Assembly (NCBI GenBank): GCA_040221375.1
Contig: JAVKEP010000032.1
Span: forward strand, 1 to 6,199
Direction: 5' to 3'
Source: SHAN690 sp040221375
Lineage (GTDB): Bacteria > Bacteroidota > Bacteroidia > Flavobacteriales_G > Salibacteraceae
Length of the DNA: 6,199 nucleotides
Both the position numbers and the translations under genes were made by a program. The stretch's first letter is position 1; each line of letters begins with the position of its first letter. The notes under the pieces are model-generated. The model searched no databases. It was not told where the DNA came from and saw only the letters and a program-made list of their open reading frames with translations. Below are positions 1-6,199 of this stretch, one piece after another.

Positions 1-70
1 CAATTGGCTTTGGTCACACAAGCGTTGGAAGCACAAAATGCCCGAGCGGGCCATTCAGATAGATCGTTGA
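1..70 (+). CDS. C-terminal end of a probable LpxL/HtrB-family lipid A (lysophospholipid) acyltransferase, partial
   Basis: Only the last 22 codons are present, read in the frame that begins at base 2 and ends with TGA at 68-70; the start lies left of the window. The peptide contains NWLWSHKRWKHK followed by a short polar tail. A W-x-W-x-H-x-R-W-K pattern near the C-terminus is typical of the Kdo-dependent acyltransferase family (LpxL/HtrB, LpxM), inner-membrane enzymes that add secondary acyl chains to lipid A; in Bacteroidota such genes are often labelled lysophospholipid acyltransferase. The identification rests on this short motif alone, and the catalytic HX4D/E motif is outside the window. 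The gene is convergent with the DUF4294 gene, and their stop codons touch without a spacer. It is too short to give a gene symbol. Confidence 0.7.
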   Translation, partial: NWLWSHKRWKHKMPERAIQIDR

Positions 71-673
71 TCAAATCATTCCGGCTTCGATCAGTAAAAT
101 GATGCGTTCGATTTCCTGGTCTTCACCGGCAGGCTGGTAACGACTTTTTAAGTCATGGCCAAAAACGCGTGAAATACCCTGCCAAAAGAATGCGGTAAAA
201 CTGCCCCGAAATTCCTGGACAATCTCGTACGAAGTATTGCTGGTCTCTCGGTCGATCAACTTGATCAGTATTCGGCCTTGGGTAGTCGACATCGTTCGAA
301 TATCATCGTCAAACTCTTCCATCAACTCCTTCTCAATGAGCCGGAAGTACTTCTTGCGTTCTCGTTTATCGGTAATCGTGTCCAAGGGGACTTTGTACTT
401 TTCAAGGAGTTCTCCGGCCAATTTGGCGTAGGGATATACCTTCTTGACGTTGTACTTCATTCGGCTCCATTTGGCTCGTTCTCGCTTGGTAACGAATTGC
501 CTCTCGCCCACCACCATCACATTGGGTAGGTATTTCACCGGGAATGTATCTCCATCAAACACTTCGGCGAGCATGATGATCCCGTTCTCTGGTTTTCTAT
601 CCTGGGCAATGACTTCCTGGGCCATGCAAACCATCCACAGGCTCACTATCAATATGTTCAAGACGTGCTTCAT
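71..673 (-). CDS. DUF4294 domain-containing exported protein
   Basis: This 200-residue protein of unknown function matches what I know of DUF4294, a family found in Bacteroidota. Residues 1-23 form a signal peptide (Lys-2, hydrophobic core, VIA before Gln-24), so the mature protein is probably periplasmic. Visible landmarks are DGDTFP (40-45), YNVKKVYPYAK (74-84), a charged helical stretch with KRERKKYF (103-110) and a run of acidic residues (119-125), TQGRILIKLIDRET (131-144), FWQGISRVFGHDLKSRY (163-179) and EIERIILLIE (187-196). No enzyme motif is recognisable. The length is close to complete for the family, and the ATG at 671-673 is the only start that keeps the signal peptide. It lies 123 bases downstream of accC on the same strand and probably has its own promoter. 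Its stop codon abuts the stop of the convergent acyltransferase gene. The family call is firm; the function is unknown. Confidence 0.88.
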   Translation of the reverse strand: MKHVLNILIVSLWMVCMAQEVIAQDRKPENGIIMLAEVFDGDTFPVKYLPNVMVVGERQFVTKRERAKWSRMKYNVKKVYPYAKLAGELLEKYKVPLDTITDKRERKKYFRLIEKELMEEFDDDIRTMSTTQGRILIKLIDRETSNTSYEIVQEFRGSFTAFFWQGISRVFGHDLKSRYQPAGEDQEIERIILLIEAGMI

Positions 674-701
674 GCCGTTTACTTCTACGCAAGGCGCATA
701 C

Positions 702-709
702 CAAAGTTA
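702..709 (-). promoter_or_regulatory. Candidate Bacteroidota -7 promoter element for the DUF4294 gene
   Basis: Read on the minus strand, these bases are TAACTTTG, a full match to the Bacteroidota housekeeping -7 consensus TAnnTTTG. The element lies 28 bases upstream of the DUF4294 ATG, which would give a short leader of roughly 20-25 bases. The upstream -33 element (TTTG or TTG) is not seen at the expected spacing; that position reads AAAG. A TTTG does occur at 746-749, but it is too far away. The 674-796 gap shows no convincing hairpin with a T-run that could end the accC transcript, so readthrough from accC is also possible. Confidence 0.4.
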
Positions 710-796
710 ACGGAAGAAGTGATAAAATCTTTTACCACACCCGGTCAAAGCCAATACATGCCTTCTGACTAGAATGGGCGAACTGACGTCATGGCG

Positions 797-2278
797 CTAC
801 CTGCGATTGATCTTCCACTTGGACACCAACGGCCGCTGATCCACGGGAGCGCTGAGAGCGGGTGTTGCCGTATCGGACGTGGCGCCGATGAACGCGGCTA
901 AAGCTTCTTCTGCAATGGCATCAAAAGGTTCCAGGGCCTCTGGTTTAAAGTGATCATTCACAAAATGCGTATCGAACTTGCCGCTCACGAATGCTTCGTG
1001 GTTGATGGCAAACTTGCAAAACCCTAGCGTCGTTTCTACGCCAGAGATTTGGTACTCATCGATTGCACGGGTCATTCTATCGATCGCTCCTTTTCTGTCT
1101 TCGGCGAATGTGCACAACTTGGCAATCATCGGGTCGTAGTAAATAGGAATGGCCATCCCTTCTTCGAAGCCGTCATCCACCCTTACGCCCGGACCTTGCG
1201 GCCTGCGATAGGTAGTCAACGTTCCAATGTCGGGTAAAAAGTTATTCTTCGGGTCCTCGGCATAAACGCGCACTTCCAGCGCATGGCCACGAATCTGAAG
1301 GTCTTCTTGACGGAAAGACAAAGGTTCGCCATCGGCGATGAGTATCTGTTGCTTTACCAAATCTACATCCGTGATCAGCTCGGTAACAGGGTGTTCCACC
1401 TGTAGTCGCGTGTTCATCTCGAGGAAGTAGAAGTTCATCTGGTCGTCTACCAAAAACTCAACCGTACCTGCACCGACGTAGGAACAACCCAAGGCGAGGT
1501 TGACCGCGCACTCACCCATTTCCTTGCGCATTTCGGGTGTCAAGATCGATGAGGGAGCCTCTTCAATTACTTTCTGATGGCGTCGCTGGATGCTGCATTC
1601 ACGCTCGAAAAGATATACGCAATTGCCGTGTTTATCTGCGAGCACTTGAATTTCAATATGCCTCGGGCTGGTAACGTAGCGCTCGATGAACACGCTCGGA
1701 TCTCCGAATGCCGAGCGGGCTTCGTTCATCGCCAATGTGAGTTGCTCATCGATCGAAGCTTCGTCATATACAGCCCGCATTCCCTTTCCGCCCCCGCCGG
1801 CAGATGCCTTGATAAGCAATGGGAAACCAACCTCGCGTGCCACGTTTTTTGCCTCTTCTAAGTCGTGGACGGCGCCGGCAGACCCAGGCACGAGCGGTAC
1901 ATTTTGCTTTTCTGCCGTTTCTTTCGCAGCTAGCTTATCACCCATTACCTCCATGGCAGAGGCAGGTGGCCCAATCAGTGTGATTTTTTCCGCTTCCAAC
2001 CTCCTGGCAAATTCAGGATTCTCAGATAGAAAACCATAACCCGGGTGAATGCCATCCGCCCCAGATTGTTTCGCCACATCGATGATTTTATCGATCACCA
2101 AATAGGACTCAGATGAAGAAGGGGGACCAATGCAATAGGCTTCATCCGCAAAGCGCACAAAGAGTGCATTGCGATCGGCCTCAGAGAACACCGCGACGGT
2201 TTGGATGCCCATCTCGCGGCAGGTTCGCATGATTCTCAAGGCTATCTCTCCTCTGTTGGCTATCAGTATTTTCTTCAT
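797..2278 (-). CDS. accC: Biotin carboxylase subunit of an acetyl-/acyl-CoA carboxylase
   Basis: This 493-residue cytosolic ATP-grasp enzyme carboxylates the biotin of a carrier protein using ATP and bicarbonate, the first half-reaction of acetyl-CoA or acyl-CoA carboxylase. The N-terminal domain opens with KILIANRGEIALRI. ATP-binding residues are Lys-115 (MGDK), Lys-157 and the glycine-rich loop GGGGKGM (161-167). The catalytic core has RRHQK (232-236), Glu-274, and EMNTRLQVEHPVTE (287-300) with Glu-287, Asn-289, Arg-291 and Glu-296; Arg-337 is in the C-terminal domain. All expected active-site residues are present. The protein runs about 45 residues past the roughly 449-residue E. coli AccC, with an Ala-rich linker ending SKWKINRR. 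It has no biotinyl AMKM motif, so a separate carrier protein is needed. Details such as YYDPMIAKL (380-388) and the tail recall the biotin carboxylase of propionyl- or methylcrotonyl-type carboxylases, so the substrate is open. Neither accB nor a carboxyltransferase gene is adjacent. The start overlaps the upstream stop as ATGA. Confidence 0.95.
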   Translation of the reverse strand: MKKILIANRGEIALRIMRTCREMGIQTVAVFSEADRNALFVRFADEAYCIGPPSSSESYLVIDKIIDVAKQSGADGIHPGYGFLSENPEFARRLEAEKITLIGPPASAMEVMGDKLAAKETAEKQNVPLVPGSAGAVHDLEEAKNVAREVGFPLLIKASAGGGGKGMRAVYDEASIDEQLTLAMNEARSAFGDPSVFIERYVTSPRHIEIQVLADKHGNCVYLFERECSIQRRHQKVIEEAPSSILTPEMRKEMGECAVNLALGCSYVGAGTVEFLVDDQMNFYFLEMNTRLQVEHPVTELITDVDLVKQQILIADGEPLSFRQEDLQIRGHALEVRVYAEDPKNNFLPDIGTLTTYRRPQGPGVRVDDGFEEGMAIPIYYDPMIAKLCTFAEDRKGAIDRMTRAIDEYQISGVETTLGFCKFAINHEAFVSGKFDTHFVNDHFKPEALEPFDAIAEEALAAFIGATSDTATPALSAPVDQRPLVSKWKINRR

Positions 2279-3069
2279 CTTCCGATTCTAAATGACAGGC
2301 TCAGCCTGTTGTAGGTGTTGGTCATTTCTGATTGAACGCCAAATGTACTACCGGTCTGATAATACACTCTGGTAGGCGCAACTCCGATCATATAGTACAC
2401 CACGAGCTTATCCGCGTGGATTCCCATCCGAACCACCGGTGTGGCCCAATCCAAGTATTCACGGTAATCGTCGCGATCATATTTTTCGAAAAAATTCATG
2501 AGCAGCGGCCCACGGATGTAGTTGAATCCTGCCGACAATGTCAATCCGACCATGTCCGTGTTCTCGACGGTGGCTCCTTGTCCGAGATTAAACGAGAGCA
2601 AAGCCCCTGCTTCGATGTGTGAAATTCCCAGAATGCCATCGCGTTCTTTAGCAAAGATGTTCGAAGCCAATTCTTGTTGTGTCAGCGGTTCTGCAGAATA
2701 CTTAAACCGAGAACCCGATAATACATCTACGAGGGAAAAAGAGACCGTCAACGGAACATCTAGGCTCAGTGAAGCTGCACTCTTGTACTCCAACAGCCTC
2801 AACCTCGGTTCGTAGCTAGCAGCGAGGATGCCGATTGCCCGTGTAAATACAGGCTCGGGATAGGCCACGCCATTGACCACAGAAGTGTAGGTTGTCCTCA
2901 TCGGTGATTTCGTCCAGTGGGTCCCGATCGACATACCAAGTTCGTGACGCAAACTCGTGTTGAGGTGCTTCAGGTTGAGGACATACAAGCGCTGTTCCTC
3001 TGAATCCACTTGTGCAGAAACGCCACCGGCAAGCAGAAAAGCCATGGCTATCAAGAGCAGCTTTCTCAT
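2275..3069 (-). CDS. Exported protein of unknown function, possible outer-membrane beta-barrel
   Basis: I do not recognise this 264-residue protein. Residues 1-19 are a clear signal peptide (MRKLLL, hydrophobic core, VSA before Gln-20). The mature part has many alternating polar/hydrophobic stretches with glycine and aromatic residues, for example LTLSAGFNYIRGP (176-188) and LVVYYMIGVAP (223-233), and ends with RLSLSFRIGR. This is compatible with a small outer-membrane beta-barrel, although the last residue is Arg rather than the usual aromatic one. It is joined to both neighbours by 4-base overlaps: its ATG overlaps the TGA of the upstream lipoprotein gene, and its own TGA overlaps the accC ATG. 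It is therefore very likely co-translated with them. The coding call is strong (signal peptide, tight packing, no competing frame); the barrel assignment is inference. Confidence 0.85.
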   Translation of the reverse strand: MRKLLLIAMAFLLAGGVSAQVDSEEQRLYVLNLKHLNTSLRHELGMSIGTHWTKSPMRTTYTSVVNGVAYPEPVFTRAIGILAASYEPRLRLLEYKSAASLSLDVPLTVSFSLVDVLSGSRFKYSAEPLTQQELASNIFAKERDGILGISHIEAGALLSFNLGQGATVENTDMVGLTLSAGFNYIRGPLLMNFFEKYDRDDYREYLDWATPVVRMGIHADKLVVYYMIGVAPTRVYYQTGSTFGVQSEMTNTYNRLSLSFRIGR

Positions 3070-4247
3070 GGATCGATCTTGCCTTCAAGGAGGTTCAACA
3101 AATACGAGCTGATCTCATCGGTTTCCAGATCGTAGATTAGCAAGCCGTCACGCGTGCCGATATATACAGTGGTGCCCAGCACGTCGAGGTCTGTGATGCT
3201 CTCGCTCCATTTGAGTTCTTCGTTGCTGTAGAGGGTAGTAATTGAACACGCATCATTCGCTAGGTCGTAGTCGAGCATGTAGCCAATAGCTTCGGTATTC
3301 GGAGTCAAGGAGTTCGTGTAATTCCGAATATAGAACCTAGCGACATCACCTTTCCAATCCAGCAATTTAACCGCTCCCTGGCTTTCAACCGGAATCTCAC
3401 AATTCGTCACCAATTCGTGCTCCACTACGGTTTTTGAATTCAGCCCAACGGAGAGCATGCTCGCCACTGGCGAAAGCAAGGTTGGCACCGTGCGCATTCC
3501 GTAAATATTTCCCGATGCGGATAGATGAGGATGGAAAGCAGTTCTGAACTTGAATCCTTGGCCCGTCCTTGAAATGGAGTCGGCTGAAGTCTCCTCGTCA
3601 TTATAGTCTGTAATGACGAAACCAGGATTGGTATGCAGAACTATGTTGTCGTTCGCATCCACGGCGAAATTCGGCGTTGCCAGAAATTTTGAGTTGATCC
3701 TTAGATCGGTTTGGTACTCCCTCCAAGTATTGTTCTCGATGCCGAGGTATTCGTAGATGCCGATGTAGTAATCCGAGTAAAACGAGCCCGAGTTCTGATC
3801 CCAAAACTCTTTCCAGTACCCTAAGCGTACGAGCTTTCCGTCGCCATAGAGGCCGTAGGCAAAGTAGGATTTGGTAGGGGCAAAAAACTTCGTGTTATCG
3901 TAGTGCACATCGAATGTGTTCTTACCCATTTGAATGAACGTAGAATCCTGGATGATCCAAAAAATCTCCGTTGATTCAGAATACAGCACTTGGGCCACGG
4001 ACCATTCGAGTTTAAATAACTCATCGTATGTATTGGCATCAAAGAGTACCTGATCTTCTCCGTAAAGGAGCATCACCCCTTCGTCCGATGCTATGAGTAT
4101 GGCGTTTTCATTGTCAAAGCATTCCACCTTTCGGATGTACGATTTGACCAAGTCCGGTAATTCGTACGGGTGCAACGTTATCTCACGAATGCAACCTTGC
4201 GAAAACAACAGCACAGCTAAGCACGCTATGAAAGTCAGCCTATTCAT
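3066..4247 (-). CDS. Probable lipoprotein with beta-propeller-like repeats
   Basis: This is a 393-residue protein of unknown function. Residues 1-18 form a lipoprotein-type signal peptide with Cys-19 as the likely acylated residue (LLFSQGC); Ser at -3 instead of Leu makes the lipobox imperfect, though Bacteroidota lipoboxes are loose. The mature chain is rich in beta-strand segments with recurring phrases such as NAILIASDEGVMLLY (48-62) and, near the end, ITDLDVLGTTVYIGTRDGLL (351-370), followed by IYDLETDEI. The latter resembles one blade of the propeller repeats in ligand-sensing or two-component regulator proteins, so a propeller fold is plausible. No enzyme motif is visible. The gene starts 8 bases inside the upstream gene, with AGGA at 4255-4258 placed 7 bases before the ATG, and ends in an ATGA overlap with the next gene. 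It is probably anchored in the outer or inner membrane and works with its two exported neighbours. Confidence 0.85.
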   Translation of the reverse strand: MNRLTFIACLAVLLFSQGCIREITLHPYELPDLVKSYIRKVECFDNENAILIASDEGVMLLYGEDQVLFDANTYDELFKLEWSVAQVLYSESTEIFWIIQDSTFIQMGKNTFDVHYDNTKFFAPTKSYFAYGLYGDGKLVRLGYWKEFWDQNSGSFYSDYYIGIYEYLGIENNTWREYQTDLRINSKFLATPNFAVDANDNIVLHTNPGFVITDYNDEETSADSISRTGQGFKFRTAFHPHLSASGNIYGMRTVPTLLSPVASMLSVGLNSKTVVEHELVTNCEIPVESQGAVKLLDWKGDVARFYIRNYTNSLTPNTEAIGYMLDYDLANDACSITTLYSNEELKWSESITDLDVLGTTVYIGTRDGLLIYDLETDEISSYLLNLLEGKIDP

Positions 4248-5802
4248 ATTCGATTCCTAAGACGAGTCTGATGTACCGGGCGTCGACAGCAACTGCGGTT
4301 CGAGACAGCTCTCCTTCCATAGAGTCGATGTCGATGACCCCGATTATGCGTCCTTCAGCATCGATCAGGGCCGCTCCATGGCTCACTCGTTCGATTCCTA
4401 TGTTGGTCAACAAGCTCCTCACTCCATTCGGGTCTTTCTTGCCCATCAATAGTCCATGCGCTGGTTTCGCATCCAAGGTATGAATGTCTGCCGACTCCCA
4501 CGAGATGACTTCATCTTTGCCGTTTACCGTACCCATGTCTTCAATGATCGGAATGGCATATAGGCCTTGCGCTCGTACTTTTATCAATGCGATGCCATAT
4601 GCATCGGAGCGTGCTTCAACCTTTCCACCGAGAATGATTCCATTGGAAAATTGAACCATGACATCGGCTGTGTTGGAATCCAACTCAGCCGTAACGATGT
4701 ATCCATCGCTGCTGATCACCGTTCCTCCGTACGCGGTGTTGTTCTCGGAGACTTGGATGGTAACCACGGCACGCTTTGTTGATGACTCCAGGTCAAGCGG
4801 ATTCTTAATCTCCCGAATTCCAGGCCTTGTTATGCGTACTGTTTGAACGGCCAGTTCAGTTGCCTTGGCGCTATCGATTTCTACTTCGGAGCTGATTGCC
4901 TCCATGTTTTGTGAGGAAGCCAAGGAATCGAGCGCAGCTTGTCGCAATGCTAACTCCGCCTTCTTCTCTGCCTCCGCTGCTAGCTTGGCGGCCGTTACGA
5001 GTTTCATGTCATAGGCGTTGATCTCCTTCTCCACGCTTGGCTTGACATTAAACATCACCAAAAAGTTCTCTACGATTGCGTTGTAGAATTCGACGTTTAC
5101 TTCTGAGTTGGTGAACTCATAAGCTGCTTCATTGGTTTCTTCCAAGAACACTTCTTTGGTTTCTCGGTCATAGAACTGCCACCGCATGGTGGTTTTAATG
5201 GTGTTGTACTTGGAGTAAGGTGAATAATTATCGAGGGCTCTACCCCGCTTGATATCTAAGCCGTCGACGATTCCTTTCACCTGGATGCGGGCGATGGGTG
5301 GGGCATCTTCCCCGGCTTGCCGCAAGGTGGGCATTTGCATGCGCTCCATGGCATCTAGAATCTTGAGTCGCTTGTCTCCAATGGTGATCTCTTCGTCAAA
5401 CTTATACTTCCACTTGGTATTGCTGCCGACGTTGGAGGAATAGGCGATTCCCGATTGAATCTGGTCAAAATCCATCAAAAATGGCGTCTCAAAATCGAAA
5501 GTTGGGAGGCTTCTTTCCAGCTTAATAACGCTCAATTTTTGCGCTGGCATGTCTTCGTTGAAAGTGATTTCAGCGTCGTTATAGCCCGCTGCTTTAACAA
5601 TGAAAACATGCTGCACGATGCCTTTTCGTGCGTTGAATCCTACTTTTACTTTACGCCCATTGGCGTCGCCCACCTCTTCACCGTCAAAGATGAGTTTGGC
5701 GTTGGCGGGTTCTGTTCTGAAGGTGATCTTGCTCTGCTGAGCGTTGACCATTGAGCAGATGCCAACGGTCAAACAGCAGGTTACAAGTGCCTTCAATCCC
5801 AT
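4240..5802 (-). CDS. Secreted PEGA-domain protein with a C-terminal HtrA/trypsin-like pseudoprotease domain
   Basis: With the start at 5802 this protein has 520 residues. A longer in-frame ORF reaches 5970, but its first 56 codons overlap sucC out of frame and are Arg/Lys-rich. The Met at 5802 opens a good signal peptide (MGLKALVTCCLTVGICSM, then VNA before Gln-22), 22 bases after the sucC stop. The domains are as follows. PEGA-like at about 25-97 (EPANAKLIFDGEEVG, then VKAAGYNDAEI). An unrecognised region at about 98-260. An Ala/Glu/Lys-rich, probably coiled-coil helix at about 262-300. A trypsin/HtrA-like domain at about 342-515, with ISSDGYIVT (363-371), IALIKV (404-409) and DAEGRIIGVIDI (481-492). 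By alignment with HtrA the catalytic His, Asp and Ser positions are Leu-374, Gly-403 and His-475, and GNSGGPL is replaced by VSHGAAL (473-479). It is therefore predicted to be a non-proteolytic periplasmic or envelope binding protein. It overlaps the lipoprotein gene by 8 bases. Confidence 0.88.
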   Translation of the reverse strand: MGLKALVTCCLTVGICSMVNAQQSKITFRTEPANAKLIFDGEEVGDANGRKVKVGFNARKGIVQHVFIVKAAGYNDAEITFNEDMPAQKLSVIKLERSLPTFDFETPFLMDFDQIQSGIAYSSNVGSNTKWKYKFDEEITIGDKRLKILDAMERMQMPTLRQAGEDAPPIARIQVKGIVDGLDIKRGRALDNYSPYSKYNTIKTTMRWQFYDRETKEVFLEETNEAAYEFTNSEVNVEFYNAIVENFLVMFNVKPSVEKEINAYDMKLVTAAKLAAEAEKKAELALRQAALDSLASSQNMEAISSEVEIDSAKATELAVQTVRITRPGIREIKNPLDLESSTKRAVVTIQVSENNTAYGGTVISSDGYIVTAELDSNTADVMVQFSNGIILGGKVEARSDAYGIALIKVRAQGLYAIPIIEDMGTVNGKDEVISWESADIHTLDAKPAHGLLMGKKDPNGVRSLLTNIGIERVSHGAALIDAEGRIIGVIDIDSMEGELSRTAVAVDARYIRLVLGIEYE

Positions 5803-5824
5803 AAAAAGTCGATTTAGTTCGTGC

Positions 5825-6199
5825 TTATGCCAGGACCTCCTTAACGGCGTCGGCTGCTTCTTGAAGCGCAATGGCCGAACGCACCTTGAGGCCAGATTCG
5901 TCGATGATTTTCTTCGCTTCCTCTGCATTGGTACCTTGCAAACGCACGATGATCGGAACTGGTATTTCACCGATGTTCTTATACGCGTCCACTACCCCTT
6001 GGGCAACTCGGTCGCACCGAACGATGCCACCGAAAATGTTGATCAAAATAGCTTTCACCGCTTCGTCTTGCAAGATGATTCGAAAAGCATTCTCCACGCG
6101 TTCAGCATTTGCCGTACCCCCTACATCGAGGAAGTTGGCTGGCTCTCCACCGCTCAATTTGATCATGTCCATCGTGGCCATGGCTAGTCCTGCTCCGTT
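5825..6199 (-). CDS. sucC: Succinyl-CoA synthetase (succinate-CoA ligase) beta subunit, C-terminal part
   Basis: The last 124 codons are present; the N-terminal ATP-grasp part lies beyond the right edge, so the Met codon at 6179-6181 is internal and not the start. SucC pairs with SucD to convert succinyl-CoA, NDP and phosphate to succinate, CoA and NTP in the TCA cycle. The visible part begins NGAGLAMATMD and continues with KLSGGEPANFLDVGG, NIFGGIVRCDRVAQG and a VVxxVRLxGTNAEE-like strand (IIVRLQGTNAEE), all hallmarks of the beta-subunit C-terminal (CoA-ligase) domain. It ends at EVLA with TAA at 5825-5827. ATP or GTP specificity cannot be judged because the nucleotide site is not in the window. 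The downstream gene starts 22 bases after the stop, and sucD is not the next gene, unlike the common sucCD order. Confidence 0.97.
   Translation of the reverse strand, partial: NGAGLAMATMDMIKLSGGEPANFLDVGGTANAERVENAFRIILQDEAVKAILINIFGGIVRCDRVAQGVVDAYKNIGEIPVPIIVRLQGTNAEEAKKIIDESGLKVRSAIALQEAADAVKEVLA

Noticed and set aside
278..529. Plus-strand ORF ending in a run of histidines, possible metal-binding peptide
   Set aside because: The His run is only the antisense reading of the DUF4294 gene.
40..1725. Near-identical short strings around 43-50 and 1712-1719 (CGAGCGGGC), possible repeat
   Set aside because: Nine bases shared between two coding regions is expected by chance, and no longer repeat surrounds them.
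2816..3088. 90-codon minus-strand ORF overlapping the exported protein gene in another frame
   Set aside because: It lies inside a gene with a good signal peptide, and its product is Arg/Cys/His-rich with no family likeness.
5397..5404. Minus-strand TAAGTTTG, matching the TAnnTTTG promoter element
   Set aside because: It lies deep inside the PEGA-protein coding region with no -33 partner and no gene start nearby; chance is the simplest explanation.
5744..6187. 147-codon plus-strand ORF opposite sucC and the start of the next gene
   Set aside because: It is antisense to a clear sucC reading frame, and its translation has no recognisable domain or signal.
1..6199. Search for tRNA, rRNA, riboswitch, CRISPR, insertion sequence or phage features
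   Set aside because: Nothing resembling these was seen; almost all bases are covered by tightly packed protein genes.

Overview
The window looks like a chromosomal segment of a member of the Bacteroidota. The reasons are a DUF4294 protein (a family I know from this phylum), a PEGA-plus-trypsin-like exported protein and short-tailed lipoproteins of the kind common there, an AT-rich rather than Shine-Dalgarno-like start context for most genes, and a good match to the Bacteroidota -7 promoter element TAnnTTTG in the only sizeable intergenic gap. Base composition looks close to half GC by eye. I cannot name a genus.

Nearly everything is on the minus strand, so the genes read from right to left. 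At the right edge is the C-terminal third of sucC, the succinyl-CoA synthetase beta subunit (5825-6199). It is followed after 22 bases by a 520-residue secreted protein (4240-5802) with a PEGA domain, an uncharacterised middle region, an Ala/Lys/Glu-rich helix and a trypsin/HtrA-like domain that lacks the whole catalytic triad. Next, overlapping by 8 bases, is a probable lipoprotein with beta-propeller-like repeats (3066-4247). A probable outer-membrane or surface protein (2275-3069) and a biotin carboxylase, accC (797-2278), follow, each joined to the preceding gene by a 4-base ATGA overlap. The spacing suggests one transcript in which two metabolic enzymes flank three unknown envelope proteins.

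A 123-base gap (674-796) then separates accC from a DUF4294 exported protein (71-673), which probably has its own promoter. At the left edge, the last 22 codons of a plus-strand gene (2-70) resemble the C-terminus of LpxL/HtrB-type acyltransferases. This gene converges on the DUF4294 gene with no spacer: the two stop codons lie side by side and form the palindrome TGATCA.

The two enzymes are conventional. The least understood part is the run of three exported proteins, and above all the predicted pseudoprotease. No RNA gene, mobile element, CRISPR array or obvious strong terminator was seen.
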